From positions 124,001-188,000 of the forward strand of contig UQZO01000003.1 of NCBI GenBank assembly GCA_900545545.1: a DNA stretch of 64,000 bases. Direction: 5' to 3'. A program made the translations under genes and the position numbers. This DNA comes from an uncultured Subdoligranulum sp. (GTDB taxonomy: Bacteria > Bacillota > Clostridia > Oscillospirales > Ruminococcaceae). The first letter of the stretch is position 1. Each line of letters begins with the position of its first letter. This document shows, piece after piece, positions 45,817 to 54,888 of this stretch. The notes beneath the pieces were generated by a model, which worked only from the letters and a program-made list of their open reading frames with translations, ran no database searches and was not told where the DNA came from.

Positions 45817-46125
45817 ATGCTGAAAAGACAGATCAAAGTGACTTTTCGGCTCACACCGGCGGAATATGAATCACTGGTTGCCAAGGCAGCTGCTGCCGGT
45901 CTGAGCCGGGAAGCCTTCCTGCGCACCTTGCTGGAAGGCTGCCAGATTCGCCCGCGACCACCCGATAGCTACAAGGACCTCGCCAGGGAACTGGCGTCTA
46001 TCGGCAACAACATCAACCAGATCGCTCACACGGCAAACTCGTCGGGTACGCTTTCTTATGCCCAGGCGCAGCAGGCGGCAGCACTGATGCGTCAGGTCTG
46101 GCGGCTGGTGGAGGAGCGGGTCTGA
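45817..46125 (+). CDS. mobC: MobC-like relaxosome accessory protein
   Basis: 102 residues. A ribbon-helix-helix-like start (KRQIKVTFRLTPAEYESLVAKAAAAGLSREAFLRTLL) is followed by the MobC segment LARELASIGNNINQIAHTANSSG. MobC binds near oriT and helps strand opening for the relaxase. The ATG at 45817 follows AAGGAGG 11 bases away; the longer frame to 45649 crosses the oriT repeats and is rejected. The stop overlaps the relaxase start (TGATG). Confidence 0.88.
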   Translation: MLKRQIKVTFRLTPAEYESLVAKAAAAGLSREAFLRTLLEGCQIRPRPPDSYKDLARELASIGNNINQIAHTANSSGTLSYAQAQQAAALMRQVWRLVEERV

Positions 46126-47522
46126 TGGGTTACACGAAAATCAAAGCTGTCAAAAACCACTTGGCCCGTTGTCTGGACTACACCTCCAACCCCGTCAAAA
46201 CAGAGCGGTTTTCAGAGGAAGATCTGTCCCGCCTTTTGGACTACACCCAAAACCGGGATAAGACCGAACACCAACTGTATGTAACGGGATTCAACTGTGA
46301 CCCGGCCAATGCCTGCGACACGATGAACGCCACCCGGAAACGATGGGGCAAAGATGGCGAGGGCCATGTGCTGGCCTATCATGTGATTCAATCGTTCAAG
46401 CCCGGAGAGATAACTCCGCAGCAGGCACATGAAATCGGATGTGAATTTGCCAGACGGCTTTTGGCTGAACGATACGAAGTGACGGTCAGCACGCACCTGG
46501 ATAAATCCCATTTGCATAATCATATCGTATTCAATTCTGTTGCATTTGTAGATGGCAAAATGTTTCGCAATCAGTTCCGGGATTACTACCGGGGCATCCG
46601 GCAGATCTCTGATGACTTGTGCCGGGAAAACCAGCTGAAGGTCATCGACCCAAAAGGGCACGGAAAAAACTATGCCGAATGGGCGGCGGAAAAAGCCGGA
46701 CGGCCTACGGTTCGGGGAACCATTAAGGCAGATGTGGATCGTGCTCTGGAGCGTGCCGTCAACTGGTCTACCTTTGTGCTAACCCTGAACCAGATGGGAT
46801 ATGAAGTTGCCTACGGGCGAAACATCAAGTATGCAAAATTACGTCCCAAGGGTTCTCCCCGTGCTATCCGCTTCAAGTCACTGGGGCCGGGATACAGCGA
46901 ACAGGAGCTGCGGGAAAGGTTGGAGCAACCGAAAAGCGATACAGGCAGTCGGAGGGGACAACGGGAACAGGCCGTGCCTTTGGTGCATAAGAAGGTACGC
47001 TTTCGTGGCTCCTATCGAAAACAGGACCATAAAAAGATCACAGGGTTTATGGCGCTTTATTATCACTATCTTTATCTGTTCGGAAAAGTGCAGAAGCGCC
47101 GCACATCTTCCCGCAAAACTCATTTTCTGCTATGGGAGGATTTTCGCACCTTTGAGCGGTATAAGCAGCAGGCGCAGTTCCTTTGGCAAAACCGTATCCA
47201 GACCACGGATGATCTCCACCAAAAACGGCAAGAGGTCACCGCCAAGATGGACGGGCTGGCCGCCAGAAGGCAAGCGCTGTACAAGCTGCGCTCCAATACC
47301 GCCAACGGATTGAACAAAGCTGATCTCAGTCAGCAGATCCAAGCCCTGACGGAAGAACTGCGTGGGCTGCGAAAAGAACTGCGTTACTGTGATACCATCG
47401 AGCAGGACGCCGAGCACTTGCGCAAGCAGGTGGAAACCATTCGCTGCGCAGAACAGGAAGCCAAACAGCAGAAGCAACAGAAACATAGAAGGGAGAGAGA
47501 ATATCATGAGTACCGGCGGTGA
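46125..47522 (+). CDS. mobA: Relaxase/mobilization nuclease (MobA/VirD2, MOBP type)
   Basis: 465 residues. It nicks oriT and pilots the strand to the recipient. The N-terminal relaxase domain contains LDYTSNPVKT, HQLYVTGFNCD, YHVIQSFKPGEITPQQAHEIG and the metal-binding three-His motif HLDKSHLHNHIVFNS near 123. The catalytic Tyr is probably in the first 30 residues (YTSN). The C-terminal part is coiled coil, ending in a Gln/Lys/Arg-rich tail. The gene overlaps mobC by one base and pcfB by 17 bases. Confidence 0.94.
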   Translation: MGYTKIKAVKNHLARCLDYTSNPVKTERFSEEDLSRLLDYTQNRDKTEHQLYVTGFNCDPANACDTMNATRKRWGKDGEGHVLAYHVIQSFKPGEITPQQAHEIGCEFARRLLAERYEVTVSTHLDKSHLHNHIVFNSVAFVDGKMFRNQFRDYYRGIRQISDDLCRENQLKVIDPKGHGKNYAEWAAEKAGRPTVRGTIKADVDRALERAVNWSTFVLTLNQMGYEVAYGRNIKYAKLRPKGSPRAIRFKSLGPGYSEQELRERLEQPKSDTGSRRGQREQAVPLVHKKVRFRGSYRKQDHKKITGFMALYYHYLYLFGKVQKRRTSSRKTHFLLWEDFRTFERYKQQAQFLWQNRIQTTDDLHQKRQEVTAKMDGLAARRQALYKLRSNTANGLNKADLSQQIQALTEELRGLRKELRYCDTIEQDAEHLRKQVETIRCAEQEAKQQKQQKHRREREYHEYRR

Positions 47523-48099
47523 TGCCGCAGACCAGATGGTCCGTGATGGCATCGAAATTGTGGAAAGTTCCGTCAAGCTCAGTGCGCTGGGAGCCAAGAA
47601 TCTGGCGGCTATCGCTATCGCACTGGCCAAGGAAAATCCCAAACTGCGGGGGAAAACCAATCTGGACCGCCTTCTGAAGGATGGAAAAGAACTGCAGGTT
47701 TTTCCCTTGAAGATGTCCGACCTGAAGGAATTCAACCGGCAGGCAAAGCAGTATGGGATTCTTTTTACTGCAATCAAGGAAAAGAATGGAGAGGGTGAAC
47801 TGGTAGACATTCTCGTTCGTGCGGAGGATGTGTCAAAACTGAACCGTGTCTTTGAGCGCATGGGATACGCAATTCCGAAAGAAGTGAAGTTTGAGAGAAA
47901 AAAAGACCAGACCCGCAATCGGTCCGCCAGCGCCTTGCCGATTCAGCGGGCTGGTGCAGAAAAAACCAATCAGAGGGTTACTTCGATGGATAAACCCTCT
48001 GTACGGCTTGCAATCCGTAATTTCAGGGCGAAAGCCATTGAAATTGGAAAACAGAGAGCATTGGAAAAGGCGCAAAAAGAGAGTGAGAAGGAGAGATAA
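47506..48099 (+). CDS. pcfB: PcfB family (DUF3801) conjugation protein
   Basis: 197 residues. The region IVESSVKLSALGAKNLAAIAIALAKENP, then LKMSDLKEFNRQAKQYGILFTAIKEK and LVRAEDVSKLNRVFERMGY, is the PcfB/DUF3801 domain. A basic tail follows (RNFRAKAIEIGKQRALEKAQKESEKER). PcfB-type proteins are found between the relaxase and the VirD4 coupling protein and are thought to link the processed DNA to the secretion channel. The start inside the relaxase gene (17-base overlap) follows GGGAGAGAG. Confidence 0.88.
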   Translation: MSTGGDAADQMVRDGIEIVESSVKLSALGAKNLAAIAIALAKENPKLRGKTNLDRLLKDGKELQVFPLKMSDLKEFNRQAKQYGILFTAIKEKNGEGELVDILVRAEDVSKLNRVFERMGYAIPKEVKFERKKDQTRNRSASALPIQRAGAEKTNQRVTSMDKPSVRLAIRNFRAKAIEIGKQRALEKAQKESEKER

Positions 48100-48103
48100 A
48101 TCT

Positions 48104-48952
48104 ATGAGTGAACGTATCCCTTTGGAAGAGTGGAAGGCTCAGAAGCAAGCCGAGCGGGAAAACCTTGCCAACAAGCAGATGCTTGCGATGTATGAGGTTT
48201 CGCGCCCTGACATCGCACTGTGCCTGTATTTTTATGGCAGAGGACAGATGGGTTCTCGCTTGTCCTCTGGTAACGCCGCATTGGTCTTAAAACAAATCCC
48301 ACTGGCACATGCTGTCAATTCCATGCAGGGATGGAACCGAAATGGCCGATATGTGAACAAGGGGGCAAAAGGAATTACCGTGCTATCCCGCAAACGAGGC
48401 GGGAAAGGTTACTATCTGACGCCCGAAACAGTGTTCGATGTTTCCCAGACAAACGGTGATACACCCTACCTGTATCGGAATATTTGTGACGATGCCAAGC
48501 AGCAACACACGGCGGTGCAAAGCATCGTAGAGCTGGCCCGCGTTCCGGTAGAACTCGGAACCCCGGAAACGGGAGCCGCCGAGTATCGCCACGAGGAGCA
48601 GAGGATTGTAGTTCGTCAGGAAGCCACGGATCTTCAGCTGCTGCAGGAACTTCCCGCTGTTCTGGTCCGTTCCTGCCTGGAGATGGATGCGCCGGAGACT
48701 GACCCTGCAGAAGTCAACTTCCTGTTGGGGGCGGTAGGACTGGAAATCTGTGGCCGATTCGGAGTGCCTGCGCTCAAGGACAGTAACATCTTGATGGAAC
48801 AGTGCAGGCACATTCTCACGGCGGATAACGTCCGGGAGCATTTTGACAATGCGCGTGAGTTCGCAAGGACGATTGGCGACCAGGTGGAGCGAAATTTGCC
48901 CAAACTGCAGTACCATGCACGGGATACCCGTCGGCAGCAAGAACGCGGGTGA
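48104..48952 (+). CDS. ArdC-like N-terminal domain protein
   Basis: 282 residues. The N-terminal segment around residues 45-115 (LAHAVNSMQGWNRNGRYVNKGAKGITVL, ending in YYLTPETVFDVSQTNG) fits the ssDNA-binding domain of ArdC antirestriction proteins. The usual C-terminal metallopeptidase HExxH is not seen; the rest is helical with IVELARVPVEL and MDAPETDPAEVNFLLGAVGLEI. It probably protects transferred single-stranded DNA, by inference. It lies 4 bases after pcfB and 6 bases before virD4. Confidence 0.7.
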   Translation: MSERIPLEEWKAQKQAERENLANKQMLAMYEVSRPDIALCLYFYGRGQMGSRLSSGNAALVLKQIPLAHAVNSMQGWNRNGRYVNKGAKGITVLSRKRGGKGYYLTPETVFDVSQTNGDTPYLYRNICDDAKQQHTAVQSIVELARVPVELGTPETGAAEYRHEEQRIVVRQEATDLQLLQELPAVLVRSCLEMDAPETDPAEVNFLLGAVGLEICGRFGVPALKDSNILMEQCRHILTADNVREHFDNAREFARTIGDQVERNLPKLQYHARDTRRQQERG

Positions 48953-48958
48953 TGCGCA

Positions 48959-49424
48959 ATGAATCGCCGCGGCAACAAGCCCACGGATTATCTCCTGTGG
49001 TTTGTTCTGTTTATTCCCTTACTGTGGTTGGCTATTGCGCTTGCACAAGCACGAAGTGAAGCGGACAATCTGGCACAGATGTTGGAAATTCTCAGCACCC
49101 TTGTCAATGCACCGCTCTCGGTACGCTGGACAGAAAATACGCCCAAGTTGGTATTGTTCATTAGTATTCTGTACCCGATGGCGGTTTTCTACTATATTTC
49201 AGAGCAGGCAGATCTTCGTCCTGGAGCGGAGTATGGTACGGCCCGGTGGGGAAACGTAAAGGCTCTTGATGAAAAGTACCGGAATCATAAAAATCCGTCC
49301 AACAATTTTATTTTTACCCAGCATATTCAGATGGGGACAGACTCATTTCGGCATCAGCACAATCTCAACGTAATGGTGATTGGTGGAAGTGGCAGCGGTA
49401 AAACCCGGTACTATGTTAAACCTA
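48959..49424 (+). CDS. virD4: VirD4/TraG coupling protein, 5' exon
   Basis: The first 155 codons plus one base of a 601-residue coupling protein. Two N-terminal membrane helices (about 11-30 and 60-80) are followed by ADLRPGAEYGTARWG and Walker A GGSGSGKT near 142. The ATPase feeds relaxase-bound DNA to the secretion channel. The coding sequence is interrupted after AAACCTA by a group II intron; the frame read into the intron stops at 49447. Joining base 49424 to 51928 gives Y-V-K-P-N-L-M-Q, the expected family sequence. Confidence 0.9.
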
Positions 49425-50006
49425 GTGCGCCCGTAAGGGCGGTATAAATCCTACCTTGAGCAAGTAGTAGGTAAAAGTATCAAGCGGCATTGTGCCGCAA
49501 CCTATCATTCCCCGTCTTACCCCAAAAGGGAAACCGGAGGGCGACCATAGCATGACGGAGGACACGGGGCGCTGAAACCTCAGAAGCGCCGGCGTGACGG
49601 AATGAAAATCCACGTATGAGGATGGAAGCTAAACTGCTTGAATGACAGCCTGAAATCGGGACCAAGAGCGTACCCCTGACGTAGAGAGGTTGTACTCGTC
49701 AGTGTTCCTGACAGTCGCATTGTTCGGCTATGCGGCTGCTGATACTCGGAGCAGGTTCAGCCACGGGAAAGTGGAAAAAGGCGAACGTCACATACCGACA
49801 ACGTGGAATGCTTATTTATACCGTACTAAACGGGGATTGCCTAAAGTGAAATGCCAAAAGGCTATGAAAACGCTGAAATGCGGGGTTCTGAATATTCACC
49901 ATGGCAACAGAGTTCCCATAGTAGTCTGCGGACGGGAAAGCCGTCTACACGGCAAAGGGGAACAGTGAATCATTTTCAAAACAGAAAGGATGGTGTGTGA
50001 GACACT
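49425..50006 (+). other. Group II intron RNA domains I-III (5' part)
   Basis: No protein gene is expected here, although short frames exist. It contains hairpins such as GCGCCCGTAAGGGCG (49427-49441) and GGCATTGTGCC. TAGGTA at about 49468 could pair with ACCTA of the 5' exon as exon-binding site 1. Structure not proven. Confidence 0.7.
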
Positions 50007-51824
50007 ATGAGAAATCCGATTCATGTCTTGAAAAGCCTTGAAGAAAAGGCAAGTGTAAGTAACTACAAATATGAAAGATTGTATCGCAACTTATACAATC
50101 CAGAGTTCTATCTCCTTGCATACGCGAACATTGCGAAATCGCAGGGGAGCATGACGCAGGGAGTAGACGGGCAGACACTGGATAACATGAGCCTGCCGAG
50201 AATTAACCGGATTATTGAATCCATACGCAACAGGACATATCAGCCAAAGCCTGCAAAAAGAAAGTATATTCCTAAAAAGAACGGGAAACTCCGTCCGTTG
50301 GGAATCACTTCTACTGACGATAAGTTAGTGCAGGAAGTGGTCAGAATGATTCTTGAAGCAATCTATGAGCCGACATTCAGCAATAATTCACACGGTTTCA
50401 GACCAAAAAGAAGCTGTCATACGGCACTCACGCAAGTGAAGAAAAATTTCACGGGTGTTACATGGATTGTTGAGGGAGACATTAAGGCGTGCTTTGATAA
50501 CTTCGACCATCATGTGTTGGTTGAATTACTGCGGAAAAGGATTTCAGACGAGGCTTTTATCGGTCTTATCTGGAAGTTCCTGAAAGCCGGATATATGGAG
50601 CAATGGCAGTACAACTGCACCTACTCCGGCGTTCCGCAGGGCAGCGGCATCAGTCCGATATGTGCAAACATCTACCTCAGCGAACTGGACAACTATATGC
50701 AGGAATATAAAGAAAAGTATGACTGCGAGCCAGAACGCAGAAAGACGACCAAAGAATACGAGCGGGCGTCCCGGAGATATAAAAAGGCACGTAAAGCGTT
50801 AATGGGCGCAGAGAAATCAACTCCTGAAATGGTAAAAGAATTTAAGGATTCCAGAAGGGAGAAGATGAATCAGCATTATTACAATCCGTTTGAGGAAGGC
50901 TTCAAGAAAATCCAGTACAACCGCTACGCAGATGATTTTGTAATCGGCGTTATCGGCTCCAAAAAGGACGCAGAAAAAATCAAAGAGGATGTAAAAATCT
51001 TTCTCCAGGAAAAACTGCATTTGGAAATGTCCGAGGAAAAGACGAAAGTCACCCATTCCAGTAAGCCGGTACGCTATCTGGGGTACGATTTCAAAGTAAT
51101 CCATTCCAAGAACATGAAGCGGTGTAAAAATGGCGACATGAAACGGGTGTGGTATGGAAAAGTATTCCTGTATATGCCGAAAGAAAAATGGATTAAAAAG
51201 GCAATGGAACGGGGAGCGATACAGGTGAAACGCAACAATGACACAGGCAAAGAAATGTGGCGGCCTATGCCGAGGAAAGACCTGATGAACCGCAACGACG
51301 CAGAGATTGTGTCTACTTTCAATTCTGAAATTCGAGGGTTATATAACTTCTATCGGATTGCAGAAAATGTAGGTGCATTGCACAAGTATTACTACATGGT
51401 GCGGTACAGCATGTTAAAAACTCTGGCAGGAAAGCACAGAACGAATGTCAGTGTTATTAAAAAGCGGCACATGGTAAACGGAGTATTGAGAATCCCCTAC
51501 GATACAACTAAGGGGCGTAAATACTGCGAATTTTACCATGATGGATTCAGAAAGCACAGCGACGGCTATGACAATGTGGCGGACGTTATGCCGAGTTATA
51601 GGAAATATGACAGCAGGCACACGATAGTCAACCGCATAAAAGCCGGAGTATGCGAGATTTGCGGGGAACATGCAGACTATTTATGTATGCACCACGTAAG
51701 AACGCTAAAATCGCTGAAAGGCAGGGATATATTCGAGCAGAAAATGCTGAAAATGAGAAGAAAATCTCTGGCTCTCTGCCCTGACTGCTTTGAACTCTTA
51801 CACGAAACCAAAGAATCAAGGTGA
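50007..51824 (+). CDS. ltrA: Group II intron reverse transcriptase/maturase (LtrA-like)
   Basis: 605 residues. Reverse transcriptase domains 0-7 run from about 30 to 375, with KKNGKLRPLGI, HGFRPKRSCHTAL, VEGDIKACFDNFDHH, YSGVPQGSGISP and the active site YADDF near 309. The maturase (X) domain follows (FNSEIRGLYNFYRIAENV). A C-terminal HNH endonuclease domain is last (CEICGEHADYLCMHHVRTLKSLKG, with a second Cys pair in LALCPDCFELLHE). It splices the intron RNA and inserts it into matching DNA. It looks complete and active. The start ATG at 50007 follows a weak GTGTGAGA region. Confidence 0.95.
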   Translation: MRNPIHVLKSLEEKASVSNYKYERLYRNLYNPEFYLLAYANIAKSQGSMTQGVDGQTLDNMSLPRINRIIESIRNRTYQPKPAKRKYIPKKNGKLRPLGITSTDDKLVQEVVRMILEAIYEPTFSNNSHGFRPKRSCHTALTQVKKNFTGVTWIVEGDIKACFDNFDHHVLVELLRKRISDEAFIGLIWKFLKAGYMEQWQYNCTYSGVPQGSGISPICANIYLSELDNYMQEYKEKYDCEPERRKTTKEYERASRRYKKARKALMGAEKSTPEMVKEFKDSRREKMNQHYYNPFEEGFKKIQYNRYADDFVIGVIGSKKDAEKIKEDVKIFLQEKLHLEMSEEKTKVTHSSKPVRYLGYDFKVIHSKNMKRCKNGDMKRVWYGKVFLYMPKEKWIKKAMERGAIQVKRNNDTGKEMWRPMPRKDLMNRNDAEIVSTFNSEIRGLYNFYRIAENVGALHKYYYMVRYSMLKTLAGKHRTNVSVIKKRHMVNGVLRIPYDTTKGRKYCEFYHDGFRKHSDGYDNVADVMPSYRKYDSRHTIVNRIKAGVCEICGEHADYLCMHHVRTLKSLKGRDIFEQKMLKMRRKSLALCPDCFELLHETKESR

Positions 51825-51927
51825 TTCATGGAAAGCCGGATACGCTGAGAGGTGTACGTCCGGTTTGGGAGGCGGCTCCCTGAAACCTACTGATGAAAGT
51901 CAGCAAGGCGCAGGGTGCCTACCTCAT

Positions 51928-53267
51928 ATTTGATGCAGAGCATCTGCTCCTATATTGTGCTTGACCCCAAAGGGGAAATCCTGCGGGATTTGGGCGGAAT
52001 GTTTGAGGCCCAGGGTGTTGCCGTTACTGTGATCGACCTTGTGCATTTCAAAGGACACTATAATCCATTGGTGTATCTTGAAACAGATGAGGACGCCATC
52101 AAGCTGGCTCATGCCATTGTCCATAACACAAAGCCAAAAGATGCTGTCGGCAGTGCCGACAAGTTCTGGGATGATTCCAGTATGATGCTCCTTTCTGCCA
52201 TTATTCTATATCTGTTGTACGAGGCTCCCGTTGAGGAGCAGAACCTTTCAACGGTTATGTACATGATTATCAATGGACAGGTATCGGAGGATGACAGCTA
52301 TCCTGCTCCGTTAGCAATGCTTTTCAGTGAATTGGAAGAAAAAGATCCAGACCACCCGGCGGTTTTGCAGTATAAGAGCTTTCAGCTTGGCAGCACGAAA
52401 ACATTACAGTCCGTGCTGATTTCGGCAGCCGCGAATCTGTATATGTTCAACTCGGAGCGATTCGCCTATATGACCGGTAGAGACGAAACCTTTTTGCCGG
52501 AATTGGGGCTGCAAAAGCGTGTGATCTTCTGTGTCATTCCCGACAACGATGAAACATACAACTTCCTCATTACCATGCTCTATACGCAAATCTTTGACCA
52601 ACTGTTTCGTTTGGCCGATTCAACCCCCGAATATAAGGGGGCCTTACCGGTTCATGTCCGGCTGATGATGGACGAATTTGCCAATGTGGCGTTACCCAAA
52701 GACTTCAAGAAAATCCTTTCAGTGTGCCGTAGCCGAAACATCAGCTGTGACATTATCCTGCAGAGCATTGCGCAGCTCAAGAGTCTGTTCAAGGACGATT
52801 GGGAGGGCATTGTCGGCAACTGCGATTCGCTGTTGTACCTTGGCGGGAATGAATACGGAACCTTTGAGTATCTGTCCAAGATTCTCGGAAAGGAGACCGA
52901 ACGGACTGTCTCTCACAGTATTGGCCGAGGCAGCCACGGCTCGTCCAGCGAGAGCCAGCAGAAAGCTGCACGAGACCTGGCTACACCGGACGAGATACGC
53001 CGCATGAGTAATAAGGATGCCTTGCTGTTGTTTCGCTCGGAGGACCCTGTAGTAGACAGAAAATACGACCTGTTGAAACACCCTAACATTAAAATGACCA
53101 CCGATGGCGGCGCAGCGCCCTATGTGATGCCTTATGACTTCATGAGGATTGCTGTTTCTGTGTCGCCGGAGGAACTGGAAACTATTGAACCGGACAAGAT
53201 CCCGGAAGAAACACTGAACAAATATCAATTGATTGATTTGGAGGAAGTAAATTATGAATCGCAATGA
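51928..53267 (+). CDS. virD4: VirD4/TraG coupling protein, 3' exon
   Basis: Codons 156-601 of the coupling protein. The first two bases complete the Asn codon begun by the 5' exon. It holds YIVLDPKGEILRDLGG, the Walker B MMDEFANVALPKDF near 401, the arginine-finger region SRNISCDIILQSIAQLK, and the C-terminal TraG domain (YGTFEYLSKILGKET, then RSEDPVVDRKYDLLKHP). Without splicing this part has no start codon of its own in a sensible place. The 3' end overlaps the Maff2 gene by 14 bases. Confidence 0.9.
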
Positions 53268-53592
53268 AAAGGCACCCCGTCTGGCCCGCACCCGTGCGGA
53301 TAAAATCAAACGTACTTATCTGACCGTGGCTGTTTCGGCGGCTTTTTGTTTCTTGATGGCAACCCCTGCCTTTGCCGCTAGCGACCCTTTGACCACCATC
53401 AACAACCTCAGTGACTTCGTTTTCAGCGCCATCAAGGCCATCGGCGCCATTCTGCTGGGGTTTGGTCTGGTTCAGATTGGTCTTGCCCTTAAGAGTCACG
53501 ACGCCGGGCAGCGGGCACAGGGATTCATGACCTTTTTCGGCGGCATCGTGATCTACTTTGCCAAGGATATTCTCGACCTGATTCTGGCCTGA
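53254..53592 (+). CDS. Maff2 family membrane protein (VirB2-like pilin candidate)
   Basis: 112 residues. A basic start and a hydrophobic signal-like segment (VAVSAAFCFLMATPAFAA, cleavage after AFA) are followed by two hydrophobic helices (FSAIKAIGAILLGFGLVQIGLAL, and FFGGIVIYFAKDILDLIL) around a short polar loop. This is the layout of VirB2/Maff2 proteins in Gram-positive conjugation systems. It overlaps the end of virD4. Confidence 0.8.
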   Translation: MNRNEKAPRLARTRADKIKRTYLTVAVSAAFCFLMATPAFAASDPLTTINNLSDFVFSAIKAIGAILLGFGLVQIGLALKSHDAGQRAQGFMTFFGGIVIYFAKDILDLILA

Positions 53593-53622
53593 TCCGTGCG
53601 GTGCCGAAGGAGGTGATTATCC

Positions 53623-54453
53623 TTGGACCAGAACTGGATCGTCGAAAATCTTAACAATGCTTTTACCACATGGAACGAGAAACTGACGGAACTGTGGAGC
53701 CTTGTCACCACCAGCCCAGCCACTTTTAAAGGAGGAGCTGTCTGGGGAATTATGCAGACCATCCACGGTGCGATGTTGGCTATCGGCTATGCGCTGGTAA
53801 TTCTGTTTTTCGCCATGAGCCTGTTCAAAAACACCGCAAACTTCCATGAGTTGAAGCGGCCCGAAGCGGCACTGCACTACTTGATCCGATTCGTGGCAGC
53901 CAAGACAGCGGTGGGCTACGGAATGGAGATCATGCTGAAGGTCTTTGAAGTGTGCAACGGCATCGTCAGCGAGATGGCTGCCAGTATGGGCGGTATTTCT
54001 CAGGCAATGGTTTCGCTGCCGGGGGAGGTACAGACCGCCATTGAGAATGTGGGCTTTCTGGCCAGCATTCCGCTTTGGTTAGTTACTATCTTGGGCAGCC
54101 TGTTTATCACCGTGCTGTCCTTCATTATGATCCTCACCGTGTACGGGCGTTTTTTCCGCCTGTATATGTACACGGCGCTGGCACCGATCCCGTTGGCGAC
54201 TTTTGCCGGTGACAGCACCCAATCTGTGGGCGTGTCATTCCTGAAAACCTATGTGGGTGTCTGCATGGAAGGTGCGGTCATCGTGTTGGCCTGCATCATT
54301 TATGCGGGCTTTGTGGGCACCCCTGTTGTGGCCAGCGGCGAAGCAACCACAATGGTGTGGAGCTATCTGGCAGAGACCGTATTCAATATGCTTGTCCTGG
54401 TGGGACTCATTAAAGGTTCGGACCGCATCGTTCATGAAATGATGGGTCTGTAA
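53623..54453 (+). CDS. VirB6/TrbL-like conjugal transfer membrane protein
   Basis: 276 residues, about six membrane helices (for example IHGAMLAIGYALVILFFAMSL, SIPLWLVTILGSLFITVLSF and VFNMLVLVGLIKGSD). The region YGRFFRLYMYTALAPIPLATFAGD is characteristic of the VirB6-like proteins of Tn1549-type ICEs. It would form part of the inner membrane channel. Translation starts at TTG 53623 behind AAGGAGGTGATTATCC, an almost complete anti-16S sequence. Confidence 0.85.
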   Translation: MDQNWIVENLNNAFTTWNEKLTELWSLVTTSPATFKGGAVWGIMQTIHGAMLAIGYALVILFFAMSLFKNTANFHELKRPEAALHYLIRFVAAKTAVGYGMEIMLKVFEVCNGIVSEMAASMGGISQAMVSLPGEVQTAIENVGFLASIPLWLVTILGSLFITVLSFIMILTVYGRFFRLYMYTALAPIPLATFAGDSTQSVGVSFLKTYVGVCMEGAVIVLACIIYAGFVGTPVVASGEATTMVWSYLAETVFNMLVLVGLIKGSDRIVHEMMGL

Positions 54454-54467
54454 ATGAAATTGACTAT

Positions 54468-54496
54468 GCGCTCAGGTGGTATATACGCCTGGGCGC
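54468..54496 (+). repeat. Intercistronic hairpin before prgI
   Basis: GCGCTCAGG ... CCTGGGCGC with one G-T pair and an 11-base loop, followed by TTCTTT and the GGAGGTGA site of prgI. Attenuator or RNA-processing signal. Confidence 0.55.
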
Positions 54497-54516
54497 TTCT
54501 TTATGGAGGTGAGCTT

Positions 54517-54888
54517 TTGCAAGTCAACATCAATAAGGAATTCCAGCACTATGAAGAAGATGTGTTTATGGGATTATCCCTGCGACAGCTTCTCTGGTCT
54601 GGAGCAGCTGTGGCTACCGCTGTGGGCGTTTACTTTGGGTTACAGCCTTTGCTGGGGCAGGAAACTGTGAGTTGGGTATGCATCGTAGCCGCTGCTCCCT
54701 TTGCAATGGCTGGCTTTTTCCAGTACGATCAAATGACCATCTGGCAGTTTCTGAAAGCCGTCTTTGTAACGGAGTTTGTGCGTTCCGGGCCAAGGGTATG
54801 GAAAGCAGAGAACCGATTTGATGCGGTACTGCATCCTCAAAAGAAACAAAGAAAGTTTTGGAAAAGGAAGGAGAAGAAAAAGCCTTGA
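54517..54888 (+). CDS. PrgI family membrane protein
   Basis: 123 residues. VNINKEFQHYEEDVFMGLSLRQLLW opens the protein, then two membrane helices (AAVATAVGVYFGL and WVCIVAAAPFAMAGFF), and FLKAVFVTEFVRSGPR before a lysine-rich tail. PrgI proteins are VirB3-like and anchor the VirB4 ATPase. The start is TTG 54517 with GGAGGTGA before it; no ATG fits the conserved beginning. The end overlaps the virB4 start (TTGA). Confidence 0.85.
   Translation: MQVNINKEFQHYEEDVFMGLSLRQLLWSGAAVATAVGVYFGLQPLLGQETVSWVCIVAAAPFAMAGFFQYDQMTIWQFLKAVFVTEFVRSGPRVWKAENRFDAVLHPQKKQRKFWKRKEKKKP

Larger units (their letters stand above)
49425..51927 (+). mobile_element. Complete group II intron inserted in virD4
   Basis: 2503 bases. 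The 5' end is GTGCG, as required for group II introns, and the 3' end is ..CAT after a domain VI-like region. The domain V candidate is AGCCGG...CCGGTT at about 51831-51866. An LtrA-type protein is encoded at 50007-51824. Removal restores the virD4 frame without loss or gain of a codon. Base composition (A-rich) differs from the flanking genes. Confidence 0.92.

Noticed and set aside
49425..49447. virD4 as a pseudogene truncated by a stop at 49447
   Set aside because: The stop belongs to a group II intron; removal restores the exact family sequence, so the gene is split but probably functional.
49690..49968. 92-codon ORF inside the first intron
   Set aside because: Lies in the structured RNA part of the group II intron; no ribosome site and no homology pattern.
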